A DNA stretch of 34,724 bases from SAR92 clade bacterium (GCA_014381985.1 JACNKP010000054.1:1-34724); one strand, 5' to 3'. Counted from the stretch's first letter, positions 1 through 7,351 are shown. Notes: a model not told the origin generated them from the letters alone. Translations and numbers: made by a program.

Positions 1-1184
1 CCATTATCAACATTAATAACTGTTATTTTATCAATGTTTTTTGGAGAGTTATTTCCTAGTATTCTCATGGCTAAGTCAATGGCTTTGATCGGTTCCCTAA
101 ACCTGCTCTGGCTTATCTCTGCTTGCAATTCATTACCTTGAAATATAATACTATGGGTCACGATTCCTACATTCCCCATTTGCCACATTATTAACTCAGA
201 TTGATATTTTTTCCACCCATCATCAAGCTCACCAAAAGGAGCTAAATATGGTTGATTTAATATCTCTTTTGGAGCAGTATATTTTTGCTTTCCTTCAAAA
301 TTTAAATTTGAATGTAGTGATGCATTTAAAAAAAATGTGTTTCCTCTCTCAATACCCATTTGTAGGTCAAGTTTATCTCTATCATAGAGATTCAACCTAT
401 AGTTGATACCAATATTTATAGGTGAATCAACATTAAATAAATCTTCCTCTTCATTGTCATTGAAGAGAAGTTTTTTACCTATTTCTCTATCGTAATCATC
501 GCCATCATATTCTATTTTTAGGGATAAATTAGGTATAGGTGTAAAATATTCAATACCACCAAATATTCCAGCTTTTTCTCCAGTAAAAAATCTACTAAAA
601 CCAATAGTTCCTCCCAAACCGGTAGATTTATTTCCCCCTCTTATGTTATATGAATCACTTAAATTTGCGAAAGGATTATCAATTTGTCCATTGCCAGCAA
701 GTCTCCCCCATCCAATTCCTAGACTAAAATCTATATTTTGTAATCTTTTATTAGCAACAATATATTCTCCAGCATAGGCTCCTGTACCTCCAAAGTCTAA
801 AAGTCCTAGAGCTATTTGAGGTTTATATTTACCTTCTTTAAGAAGCCTAAGCTTAATATCAATACCTTTATCTTTCCAAGTTTGACGAGAACCAGGGTTA
901 TAAGGAACAGTAGTATTCTCTGTGTACCTAACTGATGACTCCAACCAAGGAAAAAACTGTATCTTTGCATATATTCTATTAAAAGGAGAAGCTACGGAGA
1001 GTCCAAATGAAAGCTCTCCATCATCTGAAAATCGTGCAGTAGGATTTTGAATTAAACCCGTTCCACCAGATGAATTTGAAGACAATGCAAACTCTTCAAG
1101 ACCATAAATCTCATCACTTGATAAAAGTAATTGGACTGGTAGAAAAGCCAACAAGAATAAGATTATAAGTCTTAGAGTCAACAC
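1..1184 (-). CDS. YjbH-type exopolysaccharide outer-membrane protein (3' end missing)
   Basis: The minus strand is open from about 1184 to the left edge with no stop, giving about 394 residues of an unfinished protein. It begins with a hydrophobic signal-like stretch (LRLIILFLLAFLPVQLLL). The family signature follows: GTGLIQNPTARF, then SFGLSVASPFNRIYAK, and FGGTGAYAGEYIVANKR, all typical of YjbH/YmcA (DUF940) beta-barrel proteins of the YjbEFGH and group 4 capsule systems. These proteins sit in the outer membrane and act in exopolysaccharide export; the exact role is not settled. No ATG is available in frame before the upstream stop near 1217. GTG at 1184 (or TTG at 1181) is chosen, with a modest AAAG upstream. 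It lies 58 bases behind the YjbE-like gene on the same strand, so the two are probably co-transcribed. Base composition is much more AT-rich than the rest of the window. Confidence 0.85.
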   Translation of the reverse strand, partial: MLTLRLIILFLLAFLPVQLLLSSDEIYGLEEFALSSNSSGGTGLIQNPTARFSDDGELSFGLSVASPFNRIYAKIQFFPWLESSVRYTENTTVPYNPGSRQTWKDKGIDIKLRLLKEGKYKPQIALGLLDFGGTGAYAGEYIVANKRLQNIDFSLGIGWGRLAGNGQIDNPFANLSDSYNIRGGNKSTGLGGTIGFSRFFTGEKAGIFGGIEYFTPIPNLSLKIEYDGDDYDREIGKKLLFNDNEEEDLFNVDSPINIGINYRLNLYDRDKLDLQMGIERGNTFFLNASLHSNLNFEGKQKYTAPKEILNQPYLAPFGELDDGWKKYQSELIMWQMGNVGIVTHSIIFQGNELQAEISQSRFREPIKAIDLAMRILGNNSPKNIDKITVINVDN

Positions 1185-1242
1185 TGTGTGCTTTAGAAAA
1201 GCAGTACTATTAAGCTACATCAACAAATACAATCAATTATTA

Positions 1243-2265
1243 CTAGCCAGAACTACTTGTTGTAGTAGTTGTAGTCGTTGTAGTCGTTGTTGTTCCTGTT
1301 GTAGATGTTGTTTCTTCTTCCTCAGTAGTACCAGTAGTACCAGTAGTAGTGGTAGTAGCTGTTTCCTTAACTGGAACTGTAGTTGTAGTGCCAGTAGTAG
1401 TGGTAGTAGCTGTTTCCTTAACTGGAACTGTAGTTGTAGTGCCAGTAGTAGTGGTAGTAGCTGTTTCCTTAACTGGAACTGTAGTTGTAGTGCCAGTAGT
1501 AGTGGTAGTAGCTGTTTCCTTAACTGGAACTGTAGTTGTAGTGCCAGTAGTAGTGGTAGTAGCTGTTTCCTTAACTGGAACTGTAGTTGTAGTGCCAGTA
1601 GTAGTGGTAGTAGCTGTTTCCTTAACTGGAACTGTAGTTGTAGTGCCAGTAGTAGTGGTAGTAGCTGTTTCCTTAACTGGAACTGTAGTTGTAGTGCCAG
1701 TAGTAGTGGTAGTAGCTGTTTCCTTAACTGGAACTGTAGTTGTAGTGCCAGTAGTAGTGGTAGTAGCTGTTTCCTTAACTGGAACTGTAGTTGTAGTGCC
1801 AGTAGTAGTGGTAGTAGCTGTTTCCTTAACTGGTGGAACAGTAGTAGTAGTAGCAGTTGTAGTTGTAACAGCAGGCGTAGGCGTAGGCGTAGGCGTAGGC
1901 GTAGGCGTAGGCGTTGGCGTTGGCGTTGGCGTCGGCGTTGGCGTTGGCGTTGGCGTCGGCGTTGGCGTTGGCGTTGGCGTTGGCGTTGGCGTTGGCGTTG
2001 GCGTAGGCGTAGGCGTTGGCTCAGGCGTTGGCCTGGAATCTTTAGATATAACGTTGCCTAATATAGCTGCCCCAATAACACCTACTGCAATTGCTGTAGC
2101 TGCCGATACACCCGCAACCGTTCCTGCAGCTTCTGGGGCTACCGGTACTTCTGCTACCGGTACTTCTGCTACCGGTGCTGGTGCCTCTTCTGTTTGACTG
2201 AACCCAACTTGAGATACTGACATAGCTAAAGCTATTGCTATTGCTAGATCTTTTTTCTTGAACAT
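1243..2265 (-). CDS. Secreted YjbE-like Thr/Pro-rich repeat protein
   Basis: This encodes a 340-residue exported protein. The ATG at 2265 is chosen because it has GAGGAA eight bases upstream and starts a clean signal peptide (MFKKKDLAIAIALAMSVSQ, cut near GFSQ). A longer in-frame start at 2313 would place 16 charged residues before that signal. Domains in order: signal peptide; a short Ala/Pro/Val region; an Ala/Gly/Val hydrophobic stretch (AAGTVAGVSAATAIAVGVIG); about 26 Pro-Thr dipeptides; ten 17-residue repeats (VKETATTTTTGTTTTVP); an EEEE spot; and a poly-Thr tail ending SSSG. E. coli YjbE is a small secreted protein with a similar AA/SV middle and a GTTTTTTT tail, and it sits in the same operon as YjbH. 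This therefore looks like an enlarged YjbE analogue, perhaps an O-glycosylated matrix or wall-spanning component. The homology is inferred from layout and composition; low complexity makes it uncertain. Confidence 0.75.
   Translation of the reverse strand: MFKKKDLAIAIALAMSVSQVGFSQTEEAPAPVAEVPVAEVPVAPEAAGTVAGVSAATAIAVGVIGAAILGNVISKDSRPTPEPTPTPTPTPTPTPTPTPTPTPTPTPTPTPTPTPTPTPTPTPTPTPTPTPAVTTTTATTTTVPPVKETATTTTTGTTTTVPVKETATTTTTGTTTTVPVKETATTTTTGTTTTVPVKETATTTTTGTTTTVPVKETATTTTTGTTTTVPVKETATTTTTGTTTTVPVKETATTTTTGTTTTVPVKETATTTTTGTTTTVPVKETATTTTTGTTTTVPVKETATTTTTGTTGTTEEEETTSTTGTTTTTTTTTTTTSSSG
1340..1857 (-). repeat. Ten-copy 51-bp in-frame tandem repeat
   Basis: The anchor string gctgtttccttaactgg recurs every 51 bases at 1358, 1409, 1460 and so on to 1817 (ten copies). 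Copies are identical or nearly so; the last, at the N-terminal end of the encoded array, changes to actggtgg. Each unit encodes 17 residues (VKETATTTTTGTTTTVP) of the secreted YjbE-like protein. The exact period and multiple of three mean copy-number change would lengthen or shorten the protein without breaking the frame. Confidence 0.97.
1874..2031 (-). repeat. Hexanucleotide (Pro-Thr) microsatellite
   Basis: About 26 units of ggcgtt, ggcgta or ggcgtc run without interruption, apart from one ggctca near the right end. On the minus strand they encode (Pro-Thr)n with a single Pro-Glu. The units differ only in the third codon position of Thr. The left end is uniformly ggcgta and the centre mostly ggcgtt, a pattern expected from local slippage. 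Length change stays in frame. Confidence 0.97.
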
Positions 2266-2322
2266 TCTATATTCCTCATATTCGACCTTGGGCTTCTCGA
2301 CATCAAAAAGCATACAATAAGA

Positions 2323-2348
2323 CCTAAAGTTTAACAGTTAATTTTAGG
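2323..2348 (-). promoter_or_regulatory. Leader stem-loop before the YjbE-like gene
   Basis: CCTAAAGTTTAA, loop CAG, TTAATTTTAGG can fold into an 11-12 bp stem with one bulge. It lies about 60 bases upstream of the ATG at 2265, inside the probable 5' leader. It is not followed by a clear U-run on the minus strand, so it is not a convincing terminator. It may affect translation or transcript stability. Confidence 0.4.
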
Positions 2349-2640
2349 ACCTACTAACAAATTTGTTATGCAGTTACATTATTAGTGCATAAACTGTAGC
2401 ACAGTGCCGACAAGGGATGCAATATAGTATTTACGCCGCCTTTGTCTACCCTGCAGTAATTCTAGAGCCGCATTATTATTGCTTATTTAATTTTATATAA
2501 TATGGTATACGCTACTGGCGGATATTATAGCACTAAGCTTAGATATAGCAACATAACAACCATTACTAGCTATGCTTTTTTGTATATTACTACCTTAGAA
2601 TGCCAACTAGATCACATTGAAGCAGTAAAATAGCCTGCAG
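2349..2640. other. AT-rich intergenic stretch, probable promoter/leader of the yjb-like genes
   Basis: There is no convincing coding region here. On the minus strand there are AT-rich hexamers (TATATA, TATAAA) near 2490-2510 that could serve as a -10 element. Downstream, near 2450-2430, is GGTAGACAAAGGCGGCGTAA, weakly reminiscent of a JUMPstart/ops leader. None of these is strong enough to call as a defined site. Confidence 0.35.
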
Positions 2641-2642
2641 TC

Positions 2643-2860
2643 GCGACTAATGGGGGATTTCTAACCCTAAGTAAGCAGCCCAAGCATATGGCTATGCTTT
2701 CACCTTTAATCCCTCTTGGACCCACCGATGAAAGGAGGTTGTGGCGCGACGAATGGGAAATGTCTAGTCATAAGTAAGTAGCCCAAGTATATGACTATGC
2801 TTTAACCTTTAATCTGTTGCCGGCGCACCGATGAAAGGGGATTACGGCAGGAGCGAATGA
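2643..2860. repeat. Tandem duplicated ~103-nt element with conserved hairpin
   Basis: Two copies start at 2643 and 2746 (period 103), each opening GCGACnAATGGG. They share TAAGTAAGnAGCCCAAG, a hairpin, ACCTTTAATC and CACCGATGAAAGG. A vestigial third start (GCGAATGAG) follows at 2853. The hairpin is AAGCATA-TGGC-TATGCTT in copy 1 and AAGTATA-TGAC-TATGCTT in copy 2, so the one stem change is C-G to U-G and pairing is kept. CCTTT and AAAGG, present in both copies, can also pair across a variable insert. It does not match any riboswitch consensus I know. It could be a tandem structured RNA upstream of the oxygenase gene at 2935, or an intergenic repeat element. Confidence 0.8.
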
Positions 2861-2934
2861 GTTATTTGATTGATGCATCGAATAAATCTTCTTTAATCGT
2901 AGACCATTTTGATTTATGTTAAGACCTGATCACT

Positions 2935-4407
2935 ATGAAACTCATTAATCACGGAATATCAATGAAGACAGAGTTCAGCGCTGACTGGAAAATTTGGATA
3001 AAGACCAATGTGGATAATGGTCAAGATAAAAATGGGCTTTTCAAAGTATTATTAGACGAAGGTTATAGCGTCGACTCTATAACCACGCAAATGGACTATT
3101 ACCCTGACATTCCTCTCGATCAACTGGTCAACCCGTTCACCAACCAAAGTAACCCGCCAAAAGAGTCTACGCTGTCGGTTCATGGCGCCGCAATCGACAG
3201 AGCGTTGTTCATTCCTAATGCGACCTCTCTTAACTCAGACAGATTACAACTTATTGTCCTTGAAAGCTTTTTAAACACCCAGGAATGCGAGCACATCGTT
3301 GAGGCTATCAAAACACAACTTAGACCTTCTGAGCTGTCAAGCTTTGAGGCGGACGCAGGCTTTCGCACCAGTAAAACCTGCGATCTGGGTAATTTAAGCG
3401 ACCCCCTGATTAAACATGTCGATGAGCGTATCTGTCGCTTAATAGGCGTTGATGAATCCTATTCTGAAACTATTCAGGGTCAATATTATGAGATAGGGCA
3501 GGAGTTCAAACCTCACACTGACTATTTTGAAGCTAACGAGCTTGCCAGCAATACGACCAACTGTGGCCAGCGCACTTACACCGTGATGGTTTATCTCAAT
3601 ACTGTTGAGGAAGGAGGTGTTACTCGCTTCCCCAAAATCGACAGTGATGTTCATCCACAGCAGGGAATGGCTGTTATTTGGTCAAGCCTAAATCCCGATG
3701 GCTCTCCTAATGACAACAGCCTTCATCAAGCACAGCCAGTATTAAAGGGTTATAAAGCGGTTATCACTAAGTGGTTTCGTACTCGCAGTCGACTCTCTGA
3801 GCAGCCGCCCATGTTTTGCCGGCAGGCCAACGACTTTATCCCTAACTACACCAAAATAGGCTTCGCTAAAACGCAACTAGCCGCACCCCTACTTAAAAAA
3901 ATACAGGCGTTCTATGGGGACAACCTCAGCGATCAGGAGCATGAGACGGTTCCTGGTGACTTTATTTTTAATAGTGCCGGTGGAGATAAGAAAAGCAGCA
4001 CCCTAGTCAACTTAAATGACGACCTAAGAAAAGAAATACATGACGCACTAAAAATCATGATGGAAGACTGGTGTGGTCATTCCTTAATGCCCACCTTTGT
4101 CTATGGTATTCGTGTCTACCATCGTGGGGCTGTGTTGCGGTGCCATCAAGACAGGCTAGAAACACACATTATCAGCGCTATTATAAACGTCGATCAGCAC
4201 GTCGACTCAGACTGGCCACTGGTGATTGATGACAACTATTATCGACGCCACGAAGTCATCCTTAAACCTGGGGAGATAATATTTTATGAGGGCGGTAGGC
4301 TCAGCCATGGGCGACCTCACCCTTTAGACGGCGAGTTCTTTGCGAATATTTTTTGTCACTTTAAACCCACAGGCTATGTGCCAAGGACGGTTACGCAAGA
4401 TAACTAG
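2935..4407 (+). CDS. Two-domain 2-oxoglutarate/Fe(II) oxygenase (prolyl 4-hydroxylase-like)
   Basis: This is a 490-residue protein with two oxygenase-like halves. Domain 1 (about residues 105-285) has the classic prolyl-4-hydroxylase motif: H194-T-D196, distal H264 and 2-oxoglutarate-binding K274 (GYKAVITKWF). Domain 2 (about 380-478) has a second possible facial triad, H404-Q-D406 and H458 (SHGRPHPLDG), in a more divergent fold. Residues 10-60 form a small helical N-terminal region often seen in bacterial members. Reactions of this family hydroxylate a side chain using O2 and 2-oxoglutarate; the target is unknown here. ATG 2935 is the longest start. ATG 2962 is equally plausible, with GGA eight bases upstream. 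The gene runs opposite to the yjb-like genes and convergently with the rfaH-like gene (19-base gap). Usual family members have one catalytic domain of about 200 residues, so the duplication is noteworthy. Confidence 0.85.
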   Translation: MKLINHGISMKTEFSADWKIWIKTNVDNGQDKNGLFKVLLDEGYSVDSITTQMDYYPDIPLDQLVNPFTNQSNPPKESTLSVHGAAIDRALFIPNATSLNSDRLQLIVLESFLNTQECEHIVEAIKTQLRPSELSSFEADAGFRTSKTCDLGNLSDPLIKHVDERICRLIGVDESYSETIQGQYYEIGQEFKPHTDYFEANELASNTTNCGQRTYTVMVYLNTVEEGGVTRFPKIDSDVHPQQGMAVIWSSLNPDGSPNDNSLHQAQPVLKGYKAVITKWFRTRSRLSEQPPMFCRQANDFIPNYTKIGFAKTQLAAPLLKKIQAFYGDNLSDQEHETVPGDFIFNSAGGDKKSSTLVNLNDDLRKEIHDALKIMMEDWCGHSLMPTFVYGIRVYHRGAVLRCHQDRLETHIISAIINVDQHVDSDWPLVIDDNYYRRHEVILKPGEIIFYEGGRLSHGRPHPLDGEFFANIFCHFKPTGYVPRTVTQDN

Positions 4408-4426
4408 AAGCGATGATTTATCAGGT

Positions 4427-4933
4427 TTAAATGACTGAATCGTTGACTGCAGCAAGGCTTGAAAACGCAATAGACGCCTTAACCTGTTGATTTAACATGG
4501 TCACCAAAACTAAGGCTCTATTGTTACCATCTGGCTGATAAAAGACCGCGTCAAGGCCTCGAAACGGGCCATCCATAATAGTCATTTTCTCACCCGCCTT
4601 GGGCACGCTAGACATAACCTGATCTTCTTGTTCCGACACCCGACGCTGTAACTGGTCAATTAAGCCTGAAGGCACCTTGATTGGCCTGCCACCACTGCTC
4701 ACAAAATGACTAACCCCACGCGTGGATCGAATGCTGGTTGCTGAGACCGACGTGTCCCCTATCTGAACAAAAAGGTACCCGGGAAACAAAACCTCTAAGG
4801 CCTCGATTCTTTTGCCACGGGCTATCTTTTCCACACGGATCATCGGACAAAATGTCTCAACCTCTTGGCGGCCCAAATTTTCAGCCGCTCGTAGCTCTTC
4901 TCTCGACTTTGTCTGTAACAAAAACCAATCCAC
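4427..4933 (-). CDS. rfaH: RfaH-like transcription antiterminator (NusG paralogue)
   Basis: The 168-residue protein has an N-terminal NGN domain (WFLLQTKSREELRAAENLGRQ, then FPGYLFVQI) and a C-terminal KOW-type region (GEKMTIMDGPFRGLDAVF). This matches RfaH better than housekeeping NusG, which is longer and has different spacing. RfaH joins RNA polymerase paused at an ops site and suppresses termination in long surface-polysaccharide operons. The start is GTG at 4933, with AAGGTGA a few bases upstream. It lies 25 bases behind the phosphomannomutase gene on the same strand, so the two are probably one transcript. The location beside polysaccharide genes supports a role as a dedicated activator of that locus. 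Confidence 0.85.
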   Translation of the reverse strand: MDWFLLQTKSREELRAAENLGRQEVETFCPMIRVEKIARGKRIEALEVLFPGYLFVQIGDTSVSATSIRSTRGVSHFVSSGGRPIKVPSGLIDQLQRRVSEQEDQVMSSVPKAGEKMTIMDGPFRGLDAVFYQPDGNNRALVLVTMLNQQVKASIAFSSLAAVNDSVI

Positions 4934-4958
4934 TTATATCACCTTCGATATTGGCTAA

Positions 4959-6332
4959 TTATTGTGCTTCTAGTATAGCAAGCACTTCATTTTGCCGTTG
5001 TTCCAGCAATTCCCTGTCACCTCGGGTTTCCACATTAAAACGCACTACCGGCTCGGTATTACTCATACGTAAATTAAACCGCCAATCTGTAAATTCCATG
5101 GAGATACCGTCGATTTCTTCGATGACCAAGGCTTCTGCTTCATAGTGTTGTTTAACCTGTCTAATCGCCTTGGCAGGGTCCGCTATGGTGCGATTAATCT
5201 CGCCAGGGGATGGGTAGGCCTCGACCATGGCTCTGACTAAATCAGACAGCGGTTGACCAGAGCTACTGATAAGTTCCATCACTAATAACCATGGAATCAT
5301 TCCACTGTCACAGTAAAAGAAGTCTCTAAAATAGTGATGGGCGCTCATCTCTCCGCCATAGACCGCGTCTTCAGCCCGCATGCGCTCTTTAATAAACGCA
5401 TGGCCAGTCTTTGACTGAATGGCCTGACCCCCATTTTTAGCCGCCACGTCGATGGTGTTCCAGGTCAATCGAGGGTCATGAATGATTTTAGCACCCGGGG
5501 TTTTTAACAAAAAAGCCTCTGCTAAAAGGCCGACGATATAGTAACCCTCAATAAAGTTACCTTTTTCATCAACCATAAAACAGCGGTCAAAATCGCCGTC
5601 CCAGGCAATACCCATATCCGCGCCATGTTGCAACACGGCGTCGATGGTTGATCCGCGGTTTTCAGGCAACAAGGGATTAGGAATGCCGTTTGGAAAAGAC
5701 CCGTCGGGGGTATTATGAATTTTAATGATCTCGATGGGCAACTGAAGACTCTTGAAGCGCGCCTCTATGGCATCAACCACGGGCCCTGCGGCGCCATTGC
5801 CTGCATTCATCACCAATTTAATAGGTTTGATAGCCGGCAAATCAACATAACCGCACAGATGGTCTAGGTACTCTTGCATGATAGAAACCTGCGTATATCC
5901 ACCCCGACGTGCAGCATCTATGGGGGAGAAATCGTTCTCTTCAGCCATGCGCTTGATATCTAACAAACCCGTGTCAGAGCTAATAGGGCGAGACCCCTCT
6001 CGAATAGGCTTCATGCCGTTATAGTCGATGGGGTTATGACTGGCTGTTACTTCAATGCCGCCATCGGCCTGTAAATGCGACGTGGCAAAATAGACCTGCT
6101 CTGTTCCCACCATGCCGATATCCAGAACATCTGCACCAGCATCTCGAATACCCTCACTGAGCGCTGCCTTAAGCGACTCACTGGTCAATCGAATATCACC
6201 ACCAAGAACGACATTTTTCGGTTTGAGAAATTCGGCATAAGCTCGGCCAATGCGATAGGCCACTGACTCATCGAGTTCGGTACCCAGTTGTCCGCGAATA
6301 TCATAGGCCTTAAAACAGGTCAGTTTGTCCAT
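4959..6332 (-). CDS. manB: Phosphomannomutase (CpsG/ManB type)
   Basis: The 457-residue enzyme has the length and near-collinear sequence of E. coli CpsG. It interconverts mannose-6-phosphate and mannose-1-phosphate, the step before GDP-mannose. The active phosphoserine loop is TASHNP (S98). The metal-binding loop is DGDFDR near residue 245. The sugar-binding region has GEMSAHHYF, and the C-terminal phosphate loop has [10 protein letters not shown]. The start ATG at 6332 gives the conserved N-terminus [11 protein letters not shown]; its Shine-Dalgarno sequence is poor. It is the first gene of a two-gene unit with rfaH and would supply precursor to an exopolysaccharide or O-antigen. A phosphoglucomutase side activity (as in AlgC) cannot be excluded. 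Confidence 0.93.
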   Translation of the reverse strand: MDKLTCFKAYDIRGQLGTELDESVAYRIGRAYAEFLKPKNVVLGGDIRLTSESLKAALSEGIRDAGADVLDIGMVGTEQVYFATSHLQADGGIEVTASHNPIDYNGMKPIREGSRPISSDTGLLDIKRMAEENDFSPIDAARRGGYTQVSIMQEYLDHLCGYVDLPAIKPIKLVMNAGNGAAGPVVDAIEARFKSLQLPIEIIKIHNTPDGSFPNGIPNPLLPENRGSTIDAVLQHGADMGIAWDGDFDRCFMVDEKGNFIEGYYIVGLLAEAFLLKTPGAKIIHDPRLTWNTIDVAAKNGGQAIQSKTGHAFIKERMRAEDAVYGGEMSAHHYFRDFFYCDSGMIPWLLVMELISSSGQPLSDLVRAMVEAYPSPGEINRTIADPAKAIRQVKQHYEAEALVIEEIDGISMEFTDWRFNLRMSNTEPVVRFNVETRGDRELLEQRQNEVLAILEAQ

Positions 6333-6480
6333 AAAGTAGGTTCTCTGAGATTTTTTTGATCGTGTGACCCCAAGTCATGGCAGTTTTAGCCAAGTTTGCC
6401 AAGGTCTTTGTGCGTAAAGGTATAGTTTAATAGAATGGCAAGGCCATTGGTACCAGTATGGCTGCCATTTTGTGGTTTAT

Positions 6481-6506
6481 AAAAAAACGGCCGCATTGCG
6501 GCCGTT
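6481..6506 (-). terminator. Rho-independent terminator of the ComEA-like gene
   Basis: A perfect 9-bp inverted repeat, AACGGCCGC-att-GCGGCCGTT (6486-6506), is followed on the minus strand by a run of seven T (6487-6481). It lies 22 bases beyond the stop of the small secreted protein and insulates it from the manB unit. Confidence 0.93.
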
Positions 6507-6528
6507 ACAGCTTACAGTTTGATGATCA

Positions 6529-6861
6529 TTATTCGACAACAATCGCCTCTTTATTAGCTTGAAACGTAACGTCACCCACGCCTTTAACCATCATAATATC
6601 TTCTGCACTGGCAAAAGGGCCATTAGCCTCCCGGTGTTTAATAATTGCTCCAGCAATCATTGGGCCAACACCTTTGAGTGCCTCAGACATTTCTTCAGAT
6701 GTGGCCGTGTTGATATTAACCATCATCGGCTCTAACTTCATCATCATAGCCATGGAGTCATCCATGCCAGGCTTGTCCATTGCATCTGCCATTGAGACTG
6801 ATGATGTAAACAGTAAAAATAGCACTGCGGTGCTTACTATCGTTTTATAGGTAATGTTCAT
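6529..6861 (-). CDS. ComEA-like secreted helix-hairpin-helix protein, Met-rich
   Basis: This is a 110-residue exported protein. Residues 1-25 are a signal peptide (TAVLFLLFTSSVSMADA). Residues 26-46 are very methionine-rich (MDKPGMDDSMAMMMKLEPMM). Residues 47-110 carry the ComEA-type helix-hairpin-helix pair: VNINTATSEEM, LKGVGPMIAGAII and MVKGVGDVTF. ComEA proteins bind double-stranded DNA in the periplasm during uptake for natural transformation. Many short proteobacterial homologues lie outside competence operons, as this one does. The start ATG has AAGGA upstream. A strong terminator follows. The Met-rich linker is not typical and might bind copper or another soft metal; that is inference. 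Confidence 0.88.
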   Translation of the reverse strand: MNITYKTIVSTAVLFLLFTSSVSMADAMDKPGMDDSMAMMMKLEPMMVNINTATSEEMSEALKGVGPMIAGAIIKHREANGPFASAEDIMMVKGVGDVTFQANKEAIVVE

Positions 6862-7061
6862 ATGCGAGTTCCTTATCAGATCGATTAAAAGAGATGACTA
6901 AGTGCTGGCAATACGGGTAATACGGGTAATACTTCCGTCAAATTAATCACCCTCTAGAAAAGCATTAGCACACAGCACTACTAAGACAGTAAACCTGAAA
7001 TAAAAGCGGCTCGCATTGACCAAGGTCACACTACTGAAAGGTTTTAACGTATTTAACCTCA

Positions 7062-7090
7062 TTGACAAAAATACCCGCGATTACTATAGT
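7062..7090 (+). promoter_or_regulatory. Sigma-70 promoter of tRNA-Leu
   Basis: TTGACA (7062-7067) and TATAGT (7085-7090) are separated by exactly 17 bases, close to consensus. The -10 is followed directly by GCGCGCC, a GC-rich discriminator of the kind found at stable-RNA promoters under stringent (ppGpp) control. The mature tRNA begins 64 bases later. Confidence 0.88.
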
Positions 7091-7154
7091 GCGCGCCGCT
7101 GTTTAGAGGTAACATTTCTGTGTAACCAGAGGTTCGATCAGCGCAAACGAGAAA

Positions 7155-7241
7155 GCCCAGGTGGTGAAATTGGTAGACACGCTAGCTTCAGGTGCTAGTG
7201 CTCTTACGGGCGTGGAGGTTCAAGTCCTCTCCTGGGCACCA
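7155..7241 (+). tRNA. tRNA-Leu (anticodon CAG)
   Basis: The 87-base class II tRNA has acceptor arms GCCCAGG and CCTGGGC followed by an encoded ACCA end. The anticodon arm is CTAGC-TTCAGGT-GCTAG, giving anticodon CAG (reads CUG). It has a long variable arm typical of leucine tRNAs and a T-arm GGAGGTTCAAGTCCTCT. It stands alone between a strong promoter and a convergent MFS gene. No obvious integrated element starts at its 3' end within this window. Confidence 0.97.
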
Positions 7242-7351
7242 ACTAGATTAGTCGGCAACACCATTTAAAACCTTAAAGTACTGTATTTATGAATAGCCTG
7301 CAAAGGCATCGTATAGCTGCATATTAATGCCAAGGATCATTGAGCTTGTGC

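Noticed and set aside
1340-1857. Regular 51-bp repeats as a CRISPR array
   Set aside because: Units are contiguous with no unique spacers, keep a reading frame and have no cas genes nearby.
1186-2197. Long plus-strand open frames of 291 and 282 codons
   Set aside because: They are mirror frames of the tandem repeats (Ser/Cys and Val repeats, poly-Arg). The minus strand has a signal peptide, a good ribosome site and YjbH next to it.
2265-2313. Longer start of the YjbE-like protein
   Set aside because: It adds a charged segment before a clear signal peptide, and the ATG at 2265 has GAGGAA at proper distance.
2643-2860. Tandem riboswitch of a known class (glycine, c-di-GMP, TPP, cobalamin)
   Set aside because: I compared the conserved strings with the core consensus of these classes from memory and none fits; left as an unassigned element.
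7016-7198. 60-codon plus-strand frame across the tRNA promoter
   Set aside because: It covers the promoter and runs into tRNA-Leu, with no ribosome site or recognisable protein.
7155-7351. tRNA-Leu as an integration site of a mobile element
   Set aside because: No integrase gene and no repeat of the tRNA 3' end were seen in the window.
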